The notes: generated from the letters alone by a model not told the origin. A stretch of 64,000 nucleotides of DNA from Paremcibacter congregatus (GCF_006385135.1 NZ_CP041025.1:2759501-2823500), one strand, 5' to 3'. Positions 7,656 through 16,522 are shown, numbered from the stretch's first letter. Numbers and translations are program-made.

Positions 7656-9308
7656 ATGCCCCACAGCCCCCGCGTCGCCCTTTATGCCCGCTACAGTTCA
7701 GATCATCAGAGAGAAGCCTCTATCGAAGACCAGTTGCGGCTCTGCCGGGAGCGCTGCGCCAAGGAAGGCTGGACGGTGACGGCCGTCTATAAGGATAGCG
7801 CCGTCTCCGGCGCGTCTCTGCTGCGGCCCGGCATTCAGGCGCTGATCGAGGCGGCGCGGCGGGGACAGTTTGACATGATTGTCGCCGAGGCCATGGATCG
7901 CCTGTCCCGGGATCAGGAGGACATCGCCGGCCTCTATAAACGCATGGAGTTCGCCGGGGTGAGGATCACCACCCTCAGCGAAGGCGAGATCAATAATCTC
8001 CATGTGGGCCTGAAAGGTACCATGAACGCCCTGTTTCTCAAAGACCTCGCCGACAAGACCCGCCGGGGCCTGCGCGGGCGGGTCGAGGCGGGCAAGTCCG
8101 GCGGCGGCAACAGTTACGGCTATGACGTCCTCAAGAAGCTGGGAGAGGACGGAGACCCCTTACGGGGCGAGAGGGTGATCAATCAACGGGAAGCGGACGT
8201 CATTAGCCGTATCTTCCGGGACTATGCCGACGGCGCGTCGCCGCGCGCCATAGCTTACCAGCTTAATGAAGATCAAATCAGCGGGCCACGAGGCCGGGAC
8301 TGGGGACAAAGCACCATCAATGGCAATCGCCAGCGGGGCACCGGTATTCTGAACAACGAGCTATATATCGGTCGCATGGTGTGGAACCGGCTGCGCTATA
8401 TCAAGGACCCGGAGACGGGCAAACGCATTTCCCGGCCCAACCCGGAAGAGGACTGGATCATAAAAGACGTCCCCCATCACCGTCTTGTTGATCAAGGCCT
8501 CTGGGACGCGGTCAAGGCGCGGCAGGGGACTCTCGACCAGCGCCGCCCGATGCAGGACAACAACGCACTGGGCGGCTACAGGCGGGCCAAATATCTGCTG
8601 TCCGGGCTGCTTAAATGCGGCAAGTGCGGCGGCGGTTTCAGCATGTATAGCCGGACCCATGTGGCCTGCAGCACAAGGCGCAACAAGGGCACCTGTGACA
8701 ACGCGCTCACCATGGATCGCCAATCACTGGAAGCCACGGTGATGGAAGGCCTCAAAAGCCGCTTGATGGAACCGGCCTACTTCAGGGAATTTTGCGCGGA
8801 ATATACCAGAGACATCAACCGCAGCCGCAAGGCGCAGGTCGCCTCCCTTGCAGCCCAAAGGCGGGAATATGACAAAATCGATAAGGAGGTGGACAAGCTG
8901 GTCGATGCCCTGTGTCAGGGGATCCCCGCCGCCAAGGTCAAGGACCGCATGATCACGCTGGAACAGCGCAAAGGGGATCTGGAGATCATTCTGAGCCAAG
9001 CCGCAGTTCCGGCCCCTCTGCTCCACCCCAACATGGCTGACGCTTACGCGGAGAAGCTGGAGCGCCTCACCGACAGCCTGAATGACCCGGAGATCCTCAC
9101 ACAGGCGTCAGAGACCCTGCGCAGCCTGATAGAGGCCGTGATCCTCCTTCCCGTGGGGGACAGGCTGGAAATAGAACTGGTGGGGGATCTGGCGGGGATC
9201 TTGCATTTTGTTGACCCAACGAAAAACACCGCCACAGATAAATCCGGGCGGCGTCAATTTCCGTTGGTTGCGGGGATAGGATTTGAACCTATGACCTTCA
9301 GGTTATGA
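7656..9308 (+). CDS. Large serine recombinase (site-specific integrase)
   Basis: 550 residues in three parts: a resolvase catalytic domain (RVALYARYSSDHQREASIED, catalytic Ser in YSS, then VAEAMDRLSRDQED), a recombinase DNA-binding domain from about residue 165, and a zinc ribbon with CGKCGGGF and later Cys pairs near residues 330-350, followed by a coiled coil. An AGGAGA site precedes ATG 7656. Such enzymes integrate and excise mobile elements through a covalent phosphoserine link. The last codons (VAGIGFEPMTFRL) are the reverse reading of a tRNA 3' half, a typical ending where the gene abuts its tRNA-linked attachment site. Confidence 0.93.
   Translation: MPHSPRVALYARYSSDHQREASIEDQLRLCRERCAKEGWTVTAVYKDSAVSGASLLRPGIQALIEAARRGQFDMIVAEAMDRLSRDQEDIAGLYKRMEFAGVRITTLSEGEINNLHVGLKGTMNALFLKDLADKTRRGLRGRVEAGKSGGGNSYGYDVLKKLGEDGDPLRGERVINQREADVISRIFRDYADGASPRAIAYQLNEDQISGPRGRDWGQSTINGNRQRGTGILNNELYIGRMVWNRLRYIKDPETGKRISRPNPEEDWIIKDVPHHRLVDQGLWDAVKARQGTLDQRRPMQDNNALGGYRRAKYLLSGLLKCGKCGGGFSMYSRTHVACSTRRNKGTCDNALTMDRQSLEATVMEGLKSRLMEPAYFREFCAEYTRDINRSRKAQVASLAAQRREYDKIDKEVDKLVDALCQGIPAAKVKDRMITLEQRKGDLEIILSQAAVPAPLLHPNMADAYAEKLERLTDSLNDPEILTQASETLRSLIEAVILLPVGDRLEIELVGDLAGILHFVDPTKNTATDKSGRRQFPLVAGIGFEPMTFRL
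9266..9308 (-). other. 3' fragment of an initiator-tRNA-like gene (attachment-site remnant)
   Basis: Read on the minus strand this gives CTCATAACCTGAAGG (anticodon loop CAT), a T-arm with GGTTCAAATCC and the acceptor end CCCCGCAACC, as in alphaproteobacterial initiator tRNA-Met. The 5' half is missing: beyond the anticodon loop the sequence is unrelated. A matching fragment occurs at 40458. This is the expected debris of integration into a tRNA gene. Confidence 0.8.
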
Positions 9309-10536
9309 GTTTGGATAATGGCCCTGCGACCTGAATATTCTTGTAGCTCCCTAAAGCCATTTACATATCTAACTGATTGTTTTAACTCAATTTACTTGAC
9401 ATAGTTCGGCGACCTGCTATTCTGTGCACATCCCTGAATACTGTTCGTTTGGTACCTATGTGGTACCTTTAAACTTATGAAGATTGCACTGTCATGCCAA
9501 AACTAACCAAGCGGGCTATAGATGCCTTGAGTTCTAAAGATACTGAATATGTCATCTGGGATTCAGAGCTTAGAGGCTTTGGCATTCGGGTATGGCCGTC
9601 AGGTAAAAAAACTTATGCTCTTAAGTGCCGCCTGAAGGGAAAACAGAAGAAATACACCATTGGTACACATGGCACCCTTACCGTCGATCAGGCGCGCACC
9701 AAGACCATTGGTATATTATCTCAAGTCAAACATGGCATAGATCCTTCTGAAGAATTGCGCGCTCATAAGAAGGCTCTGACCATTGCTGATCTGGGAAAGA
9801 AGTTTTTAGAAGAATATGTCCCTACGCACTGCAAAGCTTCCACCGCATATGAATATAAAAGATCCGTAGAGCATTTTATCAATGGTGCCCTGGGTAAATA
9901 TAAGATCATGGATGTTGCCAGGCCTGATGTGGCGGCCATGCATCATAATCTCCATCATATACCCTATCAAGCTAATCGGACACTTGGGGTATTATCCAAG
10001 ATGATGAATTTGGCCGAAATATGGGGATTGCGGCAGGATGGCAGCAACCCTTGCCGACATGTGAAGAAATATCCCGAGAAAGGGCGGGAACGGTTTTTAT
10101 CCAAGGAAGAATTTATTCGCCTTGCGGAGGTATTGGATGAAGTTGAAGCCAGTGGCGAAGAAACCCATTCCTGTATCAATGCTTATCGACTACTGATGTA
10201 CACTGGCTGCCGCCTTGGGGAAATCCAGAAACTTGAGTGGGCCCATGCGGACTTTGAAGCTAACGAACTTCATCTACCTGACAGTAAAACGGGCGCCAAG
10301 ACGGTTTATCTTGGCGATGCCGCCGTTGAAGTTCTTAAGAACATTGAGCGGCAGGAAGGTAATCCCTATGTCATTAGGGGCAAGTTGGAGGGATCATATC
10401 TTACTGACCTACAGCATCCCTGGCGTCGGATTAGGGCCAAAGCAGGATTGGCTAACGTGAGAATTCATGACCTACGCCATTCTTTTGCCAGCAATGCCAT
10501 TGCCCTTGGTATGAGCCTGCCCATGGTAGGGAAGCT
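9293..10536 (+). repeat. 1244-base direct repeat, copy 1 (attachment core, promoter, integrase)
   Basis: Appears identical to 40485-41728 (offset 31192). It begins in the tRNA fragment at GACCTTCAGG and ends abruptly inside the last part of the integrase gene after GGGAAGCT; beyond that the two copies differ at many positions. The pair brackets a 31-kb block. Confidence 0.9.
9396..9467 (+). promoter_or_regulatory. Integrase promoter with paired GGTACC sites
   Basis: TTGACA at 9396-9401 and TATTCT at 9418-9423, spaced 16 bases. Downstream are two GGTACC palindromes (9451-9456, 9462-9467) between the promoter and the start codon, a possible operator. The same arrangement is repeated at 40588-40659. 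Confidence 0.65.
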
Positions 10537-10666
10537 TCTTGGGCATACGCAGATACAGACGACCGCGAGATACGCTCATCTGGCCTCTGAGCCGGTGAAA
10601 GAAGCCGCCAACTTGGTGGCCAAGAGTATTGCTCAGTCTACTTCTGCACCTTCCGCCCCTAATTAA
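9494..10666 (+). CDS. Tyrosine integrase, copy 1
   Basis: 390 residues. An N-terminal DUF4102-type arm-binding domain (MPKLTKRAIDALSSKDTEY, then DSELRGFGIRVWPSGKKTY) is followed by a SAM-like core-binding domain and a C-terminal catalytic domain with Arg in TGCRLGEIQ, HDLRHSFAS (H-x-x-R) and GHTQIQTTARYAH with the nucleophile Tyr. All key residues are present. Such P4-type integrases insert islands at tRNA 3' ends, in accord with the tRNA fragment 190 bases upstream. It is identical in protein sequence to the copy at 40.7 kb except for the last 50 or so residues. The 3' end is followed at once by a toxin-antitoxin pair. Confidence 0.95.
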   Translation: MPKLTKRAIDALSSKDTEYVIWDSELRGFGIRVWPSGKKTYALKCRLKGKQKKYTIGTHGTLTVDQARTKTIGILSQVKHGIDPSEELRAHKKALTIADLGKKFLEEYVPTHCKASTAYEYKRSVEHFINGALGKYKIMDVARPDVAAMHHNLHHIPYQANRTLGVLSKMMNLAEIWGLRQDGSNPCRHVKKYPEKGRERFLSKEEFIRLAEVLDEVEASGEETHSCINAYRLLMYTGCRLGEIQKLEWAHADFEANELHLPDSKTGAKTVYLGDAAVEVLKNIERQEGNPYVIRGKLEGSYLTDLQHPWRRIRAKAGLANVRIHDLRHSFASNAIALGMSLPMVGKLLGHTQIQTTARYAHLASEPVKEAANLVAKSIAQSTSAPSAPN

Positions 10667-10676
10667 ATTACTTTTT

Positions 10677-10737
10677 TGATGCATTTACCCGCCATTTATG
10701 CTATATGATGATTATGCATCATTTAATACCAAGGAGG
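10677..10737 (+). promoter_or_regulatory. Putative operator and ribosome binding site of the Xre/RES operon
   Basis: TGATGCAT (10677-10684) and ATGCATCA (10714-10721) are exact inverted copies flanking a possible -10 box (TATGAT), a good layout for autorepression by the antitoxin. AAGGAGG at 10731-10737 precedes a TTG codon at 10746 by eight bases and fixes that start. Confidence 0.55.
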
Positions 10738-10745
10738 ATATTCAT

Positions 10746-11102
10746 TTGACGGCTCTAACTATTGAAGAAACCAACGATGAACTTGTTCTGGCAAAGGCTG
10801 TTTTAAAAACAGCCAAAGCATTGGGTTTAACGCAGGAAGAACTCGGTCAAATATTAGGTCGGGACCGTACGTCTATTGCACGCGGTCTAAACCCTTCCAG
10901 TAAGGCGGGAGAACTGGCCCTCTATCTTATTCGCTGTTACCGCTCTTTATTTGTTGTCGTCGGCGGAGAAGCGGAGAATATCAAACATTGGTTTACCACC
11001 ATGAACCACCATACAAATGGTGTCCCCAAAGAACAGGTGAAGAATATTCAAGGTCTTGTCCATATTCTTGAATATCTGGATGCCATTCGTGGAAAAATTT
11101 AA
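10746..11102 (+). CDS. Xre/MbcA/ParS-type antitoxin
   Basis: About 118 residues from TTG 10746, chosen because of the strong AAGGAGG; the frame is open from ATG 10698. It has an N-terminal HTH (LGLTQEELGQILGRDRTSIA) and the C-terminal region of MbcA/ParS/Xre antitoxins, ending with GVPKEQVKNIQGLVHILEYL, the part that covers the toxin active site. It overlaps the RES toxin gene by 23 bases, so the two are translated together. It probably represses its own promoter through the adjacent inverted repeat. The operon follows the integrase 3' end by about 80 bases, suggesting stabilising cargo of that island. Confidence 0.85.
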   Translation: MTALTIEETNDELVLAKAVLKTAKALGLTQEELGQILGRDRTSIARGLNPSSKAGELALYLIRCYRSLFVVVGGEAENIKHWFTTMNHHTNGVPKEQVKNIQGLVHILEYLDAIRGKI

Positions 11103-11847
11103 TCTTCCCTCAATAGACCTGATTAAAACGGCAATTGTTTCCAAAATTAGGGGTATCGCTTGGCGTGTTGTGGAAAGTCAGGAAGAAATTGCCACACTGG
11201 AACTTGTTGATACGCTGGAAGAACAAGCAATTTTAGAAGGGCTTCTTGAGAAATCCAAGCCTCCTCTCCCTGAGAACTGTCGTGATCTGGACTATTTATT
11301 AGCAACCCCCTTTCGTTATCCCCCCTTAAAATGGGGTTCCCGATTTGGGCGCAAACATGAGCCTAGTCTTTTTTATGGCTCAGAAAATATTCCAACGGCC
11401 CTCGCAGAAACAGCCTATTACCGGGTTTTATTCTGGACAGGGATGGCGGAACCTCCCCCGTCTGGCACACTTAAAACACAACATACGATTTATTCTACAA
11501 AATATGACTGTTCGGCTGGATTATATTTAAACAAGCCTCCTTTTGAAGAATATCAGGACTTGCTCCAGCATCCTCAGGATTATAGTGGATCACAGAAACT
11601 TGGCACGATCATGAGAGAATTGGGTGTAGACGGCTTTCAATTCATCTCCGCACGCTGCCCTAACAAGGGTTTGAATATTGCACTTTTTACCCCTTATGCA
11701 CTCGCCGCAAAACGACCAGATGAAAAGCAGAACTGGATATGTGAAACTTCTGAACAGCATATTATGTTTAGCGGACAAGGGGTTTTATTTAAATTTAACG
11801 TCGAAGGTTTCCAAATTGACGGGAAAGCCCCCCTACCCGCCAGCTAA
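11080..11847 (+). CDS. RES-domain toxin (NAD-degrading phosphorylase family)
   Basis: 255 residues from ATG 11080 (MPFVEKFNLPS). RES toxins break down NAD to stop growth. The defining residues are visible: RFGRKHEPSLFYGSENIPTA (Arg and Tyr of the family signature), LAETAYYR with the Glu, and a later SQKLGTIMRELGVDGFQF with the Ser region. The N-terminal 100 residues are helical, as in longer RES proteins. The start was placed inside the end of the antitoxin gene, as usual for this pair. Length and context fit a complete type II toxin-antitoxin system. Confidence 0.85.
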   Translation: MPFVEKFNLPSIDLIKTAIVSKIRGIAWRVVESQEEIATLELVDTLEEQAILEGLLEKSKPPLPENCRDLDYLLATPFRYPPLKWGSRFGRKHEPSLFYGSENIPTALAETAYYRVLFWTGMAEPPPSGTLKTQHTIYSTKYDCSAGLYLNKPPFEEYQDLLQHPQDYSGSQKLGTIMRELGVDGFQFISARCPNKGLNIALFTPYALAAKRPDEKQNWICETSEQHIMFSGQGVLFKFNVEGFQIDGKAPLPAS

Positions 11848-11873
11848 CAGACTGCACAGGGCGATCTTCTGAA

Positions 11874-12113
11874 TTACCCAACGGCTTCACTGGTCAGAAT
11901 ATGAAAGATCCTTAACTGTACCCGTTCATGATCTTCATCGAATTCTTCCCGGTTACCCTCTTCAAAATTGGTTCTCAGATCAGCCATATAGTCATCAATA
12001 GCAGCTTGTGCCTCCGTGATGGTTGTAAAAGTTTCCAGTTCGTCACCCTCATGCCAGCAATTGATCCAGCCTTCACATAGAGTATCTGTTCTGATGTCAT
12101 ATCTATTTGTCAT
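11874..12113 (-). CDS. Small acidic conserved protein of mobile elements
   Basis: 79 residues starting MTNRYDIRTDTL, with the pattern GWINCWHEGDELETFTTITE and AQAAIDDYMADL. Short proteins with GW-N-W and a Glu-rich C-terminus are regular companions of conjugative elements in alphaproteobacteria, function unknown. AGGACC lies upstream of the start. It runs opposite to the RES operon and sits next to another small element-type protein, so both may be left-overs of a conjugative element. The family link is from memory and moderate. Confidence 0.55.
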   Translation of the reverse strand: MTNRYDIRTDTLCEGWINCWHEGDELETFTTITEAQAAIDDYMADLRTNFEEGNREEFDEDHERVQLRIFHILTSEAVG

Positions 12114-12175
12114 GATAGGTCCTTTCAGGGAAAGGCCACAGATAATATTTGACTTTACCTGCGGCCCTGTGGAGA

Positions 12176-12367
12176 TTATTTGTCCTCATCGCTTTTAGGC
12201 GTCCTGAGGGTGATTTTTCCGGTAACCGGCACGGCATAAAGAACAATATTGATGCCTTTGTTGTCGCTATGAGTCCAGGCGGCCCCGACGGCGTTCCAGA
12301 TGGATTTTTCATCATTGGCTTCTGTAACGTTATAGGCAATGTAATCAGGTTTTGATGTGTCACTCAT
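12176..12367 (-). CDS. Small conserved protein of conjugative elements
   Basis: 63 residues (MSDTSKPDYIAYNVTEAND, then IWNAVGAAWTHSDNKGINI, then VPVTGKITLR). This matches a widespread small family found near tra/trb genes of alphaproteobacterial plasmids and ICEs: an AY-V start, an IGAAW-H-D-KG centre and a P-G-I-LR end. AGGAGA lies six bases before ATG. It forms a short minus-strand pair with the gene at 11874. Role unknown. Confidence 0.65.
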   Translation of the reverse strand: MSDTSKPDYIAYNVTEANDEKSIWNAVGAAWTHSDNKGINIVLYAVPVTGKITLRTPKSDEDK

Positions 12368-12743
12368 GGTTTTCTCCTATGTTTGAGTTGGTGCAATATT
12401 TTCAAGAATGCATAGGAGAGGAAATTCAAGGTCTATTTTGGCACGCGAGGAGGTCGCTTGCGGCGGGGAAAAAAGGCCTTGAAATTGATCAGGCATCCTT
12501 ACTTTGGCACCCGTAACGAAGACAGGGAGAAAACCGGAGGAATCTCACCAAAGGCCATTTGACTTTAACGATTGAGAATGATGATAAATATGACTGAGCG
12601 AAACCTTGCACCCAATGTTGTTTAATCTTATATTTGACAAAAAAATACGTCTAAAAAATTTACATAACAGAGCCTGTAGCAAGTTGTATTTTTTAAGAGG
12701 GTAATATTACAGCTTATTTGCCAAATACTTAAAGGGAAAACCC
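12368..12743. other. Intergenic stretch between element-type genes and the sensor kinase
   Basis: No open frame of substance. The part nearest 12368 is GC-rich and the part nearest 12743 is AT-rich, marking a composition boundary between the element-type genes and the kinase. AAAGGGAAAA before 12744 serves as ribosome binding site. Nothing else was recognised. Confidence 0.5.
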
Positions 12744-14477
12744 ATGAATCCATCTAATATTTCTGCGCATAATTCTAGCCGTACCTCACCCCATGAAGAT
12801 GCCATTCTCGCTGAGCAAACTTCACAGTTATATGATACATATAAAACAGCTGCCATTGCGTCGCTTATTAATGCCCCAATTCTTGTTTTTATCATGTGGC
12901 CCATTATCGGCCATGACATATTATTCATATGGCTTGCTGCTATAATTCTGCTTACCCTTGCGCGTAGTATTTTAGCCTATAAATATAGTGTAATGGCCCC
13001 TCCCGTTGAGAAGGCTCGCCTCTGGTACCGCCGCTTCTTTGTGGGAAGTATACTTGCTTCACTATTATGGGGGGCATCCTCAATTGTAATGATCTCGACA
13101 GATAATGTTGCACATCAGGTGTTTCTTGCATTTGTCTTAGGCGGCATGGCCGCCGGTGCCGTGACTAACTTAACACATATGAAAGCCCTTTTTTACTCAT
13201 ATATTGGCCTGACTTTAATACCCTTAATAATTCAGTTCTTTTATCACGACGGAGAATTGGGCTTTGAAATGGGCACTATGTTAATACTCTATTTCACCAT
13301 GTTGGTCGTTGCCGGCAAGCGAGTACATAACAATATTATACAAAATATCCGTCTTAATATTGAGGGTCTTGAAAGAGAACAATCATTACAACAAAGTGAG
13401 CATCGATATAGAACCCTGTTGGAGACGGCAACAGATGGCTTTTTCCTGCATGATTTACAAGGTAACTTTCTGGACGTGAACCAAGAAACTTGCCGTCGAT
13501 TGGGCTATACCCATGATCAAATGCTTAAAATGTCCATAAGTGAGATTGTCGTAGGAGGCACTGCTGAAAGCCTAAAGGATACATATCTTAAGCTTAAAGA
13601 AAATAGAACCATACAAATTGAACGCAACTTCCGTCGTAAGGACGGCACAACTTTTCCAGCGGAAGTAAGTCTTGGTCTCATTCAATTAGGTAGTGAAGAA
13701 TTCTTCTCCGTTCTTTCCCGTGATGTTACGGATCGTAAAAAAATAGAAGCGGGTCTTATTGCCGCAAAAAAAGAAGCCGAAAGCGCCAATGCGGCCAAGT
13801 CAGAATTTTTATCTAACATGAGCCATGAATTACGCACCCCCATGAATGCCATACTTGGTTTTGCCCAAATGTTAGACCTAGATGCCCATGATTTCACCGC
13901 CACCCAAAAAGGAAATATTACAGAAATTCTAGACGCAGGACAGCATTTGCTTTTTCTTATTAATGAGATTCTTGATCTTGCTAAAATCGAAACTGGCAAA
14001 CTGAGTGTTTCCATGGAAAACGTCCATCTTGATGATATATTACAACAATCTATTCCCCTGATTGATGTATCAGCAAAAGCACGCCAACTAGAAATACTTG
14101 ATAATATCACGGGCAAAGGACATGCCGTACGAGCGGACTTCACACGTCTTAAGCAGGTCATGGTAAATATTCTTTCCAATGCGGTTAAATATAATAAAAT
14201 TAACGGGACAATAACATTAGAAGCTAAATTAACTGACGATCAAAGACTTCGTATATATGTTATAGATACAGGAAAAGGGCTAAGTCCTGATGAGATAACT
14301 CAATTATTCACGCCCTTCACCCGTCTTGATAAGACAAATAATGTGGAAGGAACTGGTATCGGTCTTGTCATCACCAAACAATTGGTAGAACTTATGGGCG
14401 GGACTATCGGTGTTGAAAGCACACTGGGAGAAGGGTGTCGGTTTTGGGTGGAGTTTGAATTTACACAAAACACTTAA
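12744..14477 (+). CDS. Membrane-bound PAS-domain sensor histidine kinase
   Basis: 577 residues. Residues about 35-210 hold several hydrophobic membrane segments (for example IASLINAPILVFIMWPIIG and LFIWLAAIILLTLARSIL) like a MASE-type sensor. A PAS domain follows (YRTLLETATDGFFLHDLQGN to RDVTDRKKIE, about 222-335). The HisKA dimerisation box SEFLSNMSHELRTPMNAILG carries the phospho-acceptor His near residue 362. The ATPase has NILSNAVKYN (N box), DTGKGLSPDEI (G1) and EGTGIGL (G2). All kinase motifs look intact. There is no receiver domain and no adjacent response regulator, so it is an orphan kinase; the signal is unknown. Confidence 0.92.
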   Translation: MNPSNISAHNSSRTSPHEDAILAEQTSQLYDTYKTAAIASLINAPILVFIMWPIIGHDILFIWLAAIILLTLARSILAYKYSVMAPPVEKARLWYRRFFVGSILASLLWGASSIVMISTDNVAHQVFLAFVLGGMAAGAVTNLTHMKALFYSYIGLTLIPLIIQFFYHDGELGFEMGTMLILYFTMLVVAGKRVHNNIIQNIRLNIEGLEREQSLQQSEHRYRTLLETATDGFFLHDLQGNFLDVNQETCRRLGYTHDQMLKMSISEIVVGGTAESLKDTYLKLKENRTIQIERNFRRKDGTTFPAEVSLGLIQLGSEEFFSVLSRDVTDRKKIEAGLIAAKKEAESANAAKSEFLSNMSHELRTPMNAILGFAQMLDLDAHDFTATQKGNITEILDAGQHLLFLINEILDLAKIETGKLSVSMENVHLDDILQQSIPLIDVSAKARQLEILDNITGKGHAVRADFTRLKQVMVNILSNAVKYNKINGTITLEAKLTDDQRLRIYVIDTGKGLSPDEITQLFTPFTRLDKTNNVEGTGIGLVITKQLVELMGGTIGVESTLGEGCRFWVEFEFTQNT

Positions 14478-14521
14478 GGTAAGGCCCTGGTGATGGAATT
14501 CCCACAAGTAATCAACTCGCG

Positions 14522-15181
14522 GGCAGTGTCAAAGTAAACTATTGCCATGTCTATGAGCAACCTTTAGCTTTCGTGGATGAGTTATCAATATCGTTATTTC
14601 AATAGTTCGCCAGAAATTATCCGTCTGGCTATTTTTATGTACATCAGATATCCGCTATCACTACGACATGTGGAAGACCTTTTGTTCGAACGTGGCATAG
14701 ATATTTGTCATGACCCGAAGGGCAGCGCGGAGCAGCAAAACTGTCCGTCTGTGGTGGAACCGTTTCGGCCCAGCATTGGCTGCAAAGATAAGAAAGAAAC
14801 GCACATCTTATCCTAAGCAATACTCAAATTGGCGGTGGCACATTGATGAGGTTTTTGTCAAAATTGGCGGTAAAACGCATTATCTTTGGCGCGCAGTAGA
14901 TCATGAAGGTGAAGTCCTTGACGCCGTTGTGGCTGAGAATAGTCACCTACCTTTCCGACGACGGGAATATGCCATGCAGGGCTTTAGAAAAGAAGCAACC
15001 CTTCAAAAATTCACTTCAATTCACGCCCAACTATACAATCATTTTAACGGAGAACGGCACCTCGTAAACAGACAGACATTTAAGGAATTTCGTTCAGAAT
15101 CTATGACTGAATGGCGCTCTCTCACGGCATAAATAATTTGTGATTAAATGCCTCTTTGACCAACTTCAGTTTACTTTGACA
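14522..15181 (+). mobile_element. IS6-family insertion sequence, degraded
   Basis: The left inverted repeat GGCAGTGTCAAAGTAAACT is at 14522-14540. The right end shows AGTTTACTTTGACA at 15168-15181 and then passes directly into an integrase remnant, so the last bases of the repeat are lost. The transposase inside is broken. The element removed the front of the integrase gene next to it. Confidence 0.8.
14577..15132 (+). pseudogene. IS6-family transposase, with insertion and internal deletion
   Basis: Typical IS6 sequence at the start (SLRHVEDLLFERGIDICH) and after a frame change (TVRLWWNRFGPALAAKI, WRWHIDEVFVKIGGKTHYLW). A 26-base insertion at 14714-14739 shifts the frame between CATGA and ACTGTCCG. 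Further on, GEVLDAVV is joined directly to AENSHLPFRRRE: about 60 residues, including the second catalytic Asp region of the DDE site, are missing without loss of frame. The C-terminus (NHFNGERHLVNRQTFKEFR) is intact. The protein cannot be active. Confidence 0.9.
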
Positions 15182-15182
15182 A

Positions 15183-15327
15183 AGCCCTGCCCATGGTGGG
15201 CAAACTGCTTGGGCACACTCAGATACAGACCACCGCACGGTACACTCATCTGGCTTCTGAGCCTATCAAGGAAGCGGCAAACCTGGTGGCGGCTAGTATT
15301 GCCAAGTCGACTGCCAGCCAAACATAA
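15183..15327 (+). pseudogene. 3' remnant of a third tyrosine integrase of the same family
   Basis: The frame reads LPMVGKLLGHTQIQTTARYT, then HLASEPIKEAANLVAASIAK and a stop. This matches the last 48 or so residues of the integrases at 9.5 and 40.7 kb, including the nucleophile Tyr in ARYTH, but differs at many bases. The front was removed where the IS6 right end begins. A Phd/PemK toxin-antitoxin pair follows 106 bases later, just as other cargo follows the two complete integrases. Confidence 0.9.
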
Positions 15328-15433
15328 ATCACAAACCAATTGAATAAGCTTCGCAGAAATGTTATATTTATTGATAAATACGTATTTATTGTATAAGTTG
15401 CATTTTAGATATTAGATTAGAAAGGATTTTAAC

Positions 15434-15673
15434 ATGAGAGAATTCAGCGCAGCTGATGTCACCAGAAGTTCCGGCGATTTATTTGCCGCAGCCGCAGCGG
15501 AGCCTGTGGCCATTACAAAACACAGCAAAGCCCGATTTGTTGTTATGACTATAGAGAAATATAATAAAATGGCCTCCCAAACGGACCCTCGACGCGTTTA
15601 TGCTATGGGTGAATTGCCGGATGATCTTGCTGGCGAACTATTAAATAGCTTAGAGGTTGACCTTAATGATTGA
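15434..15673 (+). CDS. Phd/YefM-type antitoxin
   Basis: 79 residues, ATG preceded by AAAGGA. The N-terminal Phd fold is evident: MREFSAADVTRSSGDLFAAA, then EPVAITKHSKARFVVMTIEK, which matches the family pattern of a DNA-binding dimer with P-V-IT-H-K. The acidic C-terminus (ELPDDLAGELLNSLEVDL) is the expected toxin-binding tail. It overlaps the next gene by eight bases. The operon sits behind an integrase remnant and would serve to keep the island. Confidence 0.85.
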   Translation: MREFSAADVTRSSGDLFAAAAAEPVAITKHSKARFVVMTIEKYNKMASQTDPRRVYAMGELPDDLAGELLNSLEVDLND

Positions 15674-16076
15674 AGAGGGCGATATCTGGGATTACCCTTA
15701 CCTTTGGCGCTGGCAGGATGGTCGCGGGGAAACAGAAGGTCGTAAAACCAGGCCCTGCGCCTTGGCTGTTAAAGTTGCCGTAACTCCGCAACAAACAAGA
15801 TTATATTTTCTTGCGATCACATCTAAAAAACCTGATAGCAAAACGACAGCATTGCAAATCCCTGATACAGAACGGCATCGGGCACGTCTTTCAACCGATC
15901 TGGATTTATGGGTTATTTTGGAAGAATGCAATGTGGATATTCTGGAAGACTCTTTCTATTTTGAACAAAGCGGCAAGATTGGTCAGTTTAGCTCAACATT
16001 TTTGAAAAACATAAAATCTGAATTACGGGCTATCATTCAGAAAAAGAAATTCCTAACCGTTAAACGAACTGACTAA
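15666..16076 (+). CDS. PemK/MazF-like toxin
   Basis: 136 residues from ATG 15666 (MIEEGDIWDYPYLW), a start overlapping the antitoxin stop (ATGATTGA). The opening EGDIW and the later KTRPCALAVKV with VTPQQTRLYFLAIT fit the SH3-like barrel of PemK/MazF mRNA interferases: G-D-I-W, then R-P-C/V-strand. The C-terminal part (GQFSSTFLKNIKSELRAII) is helical. Together with the Phd-type partner it is likely a type II toxin-antitoxin pair; direct activity is inferred. Confidence 0.75.
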   Translation: MIEEGDIWDYPYLWRWQDGRGETEGRKTRPCALAVKVAVTPQQTRLYFLAITSKKPDSKTTALQIPDTERHRARLSTDLDLWVILEECNVDILEDSFYFEQSGKIGQFSSTFLKNIKSELRAIIQKKKFLTVKRTD

Positions 16077-16327
16077 CATATATCTTGACGAAACGACGGC
16101 CTACGGATGTATGGGTTAAAAGCAGTAGAGGCCGCTCAAATTGGGGGGACATTTCTGAAGCCAGCACGTCTGTGCCCCGCCGCGTGAAAGCAGCGACAAG
16201 TTGTTGTTATCGCCACAATTCCGGTGATGTCGCTGTAAAAAGGCGTTAGACTTGAATATATTGGCCAATGGCCTGAAATATAGCGGATATATAGCGGATA
16301 TATAATAACAAGAATGGACTGATAAAA

Positions 16328-16492
16328 CCGATAAAGACTGATCTGGAGCATCTGCCTATAAAGAAGCAAAAGGAACTGTCGCGGGTTAAGGAAATTCTGT
16401 TTGAGGAATTTGACAAGGCCATGGCCGGCGGCAGTCTGAAATCAGCAACTATGCTGCTAACTAAGCACACACCTCACAATATTATAACATAA
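16328..16492 (+). pseudogene. 5' remnant of a nucleotidyltransferase/HEPN gene
   Basis: In one frame: KTDLEHLPIKKQKELSRVKE, then ILFEEFDKAMAGG, then unrelated residues and a stop. The opening matches the conserved N-terminus of nucleotidyltransferase-HEPN proteins (xLEHLPxxKQREL, ILFEEFE), which normally continue into the GSxARG motif. Here everything after the first 30 or so residues is lost and there is no proper start codon. Two 11-base TATAGCGGATA units (around 16277-16302) lie just upstream. Confidence 0.65.
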
Positions 16493-16522
16493 TAAATACG
16501 CTTGATTGACAAGGATAGATAT

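Noticed and set aside
9266-9308. Possible intact tRNA gene at the integrase sites
   Set aside because: Only the anticodon loop, T-arm and acceptor 3' side are present here and at 40458; the 5' halves are missing.
16277-16302. Two TATAGCGGATA units in a row
   Set aside because: Only two short copies without spacers; a local duplication, not a CRISPR.
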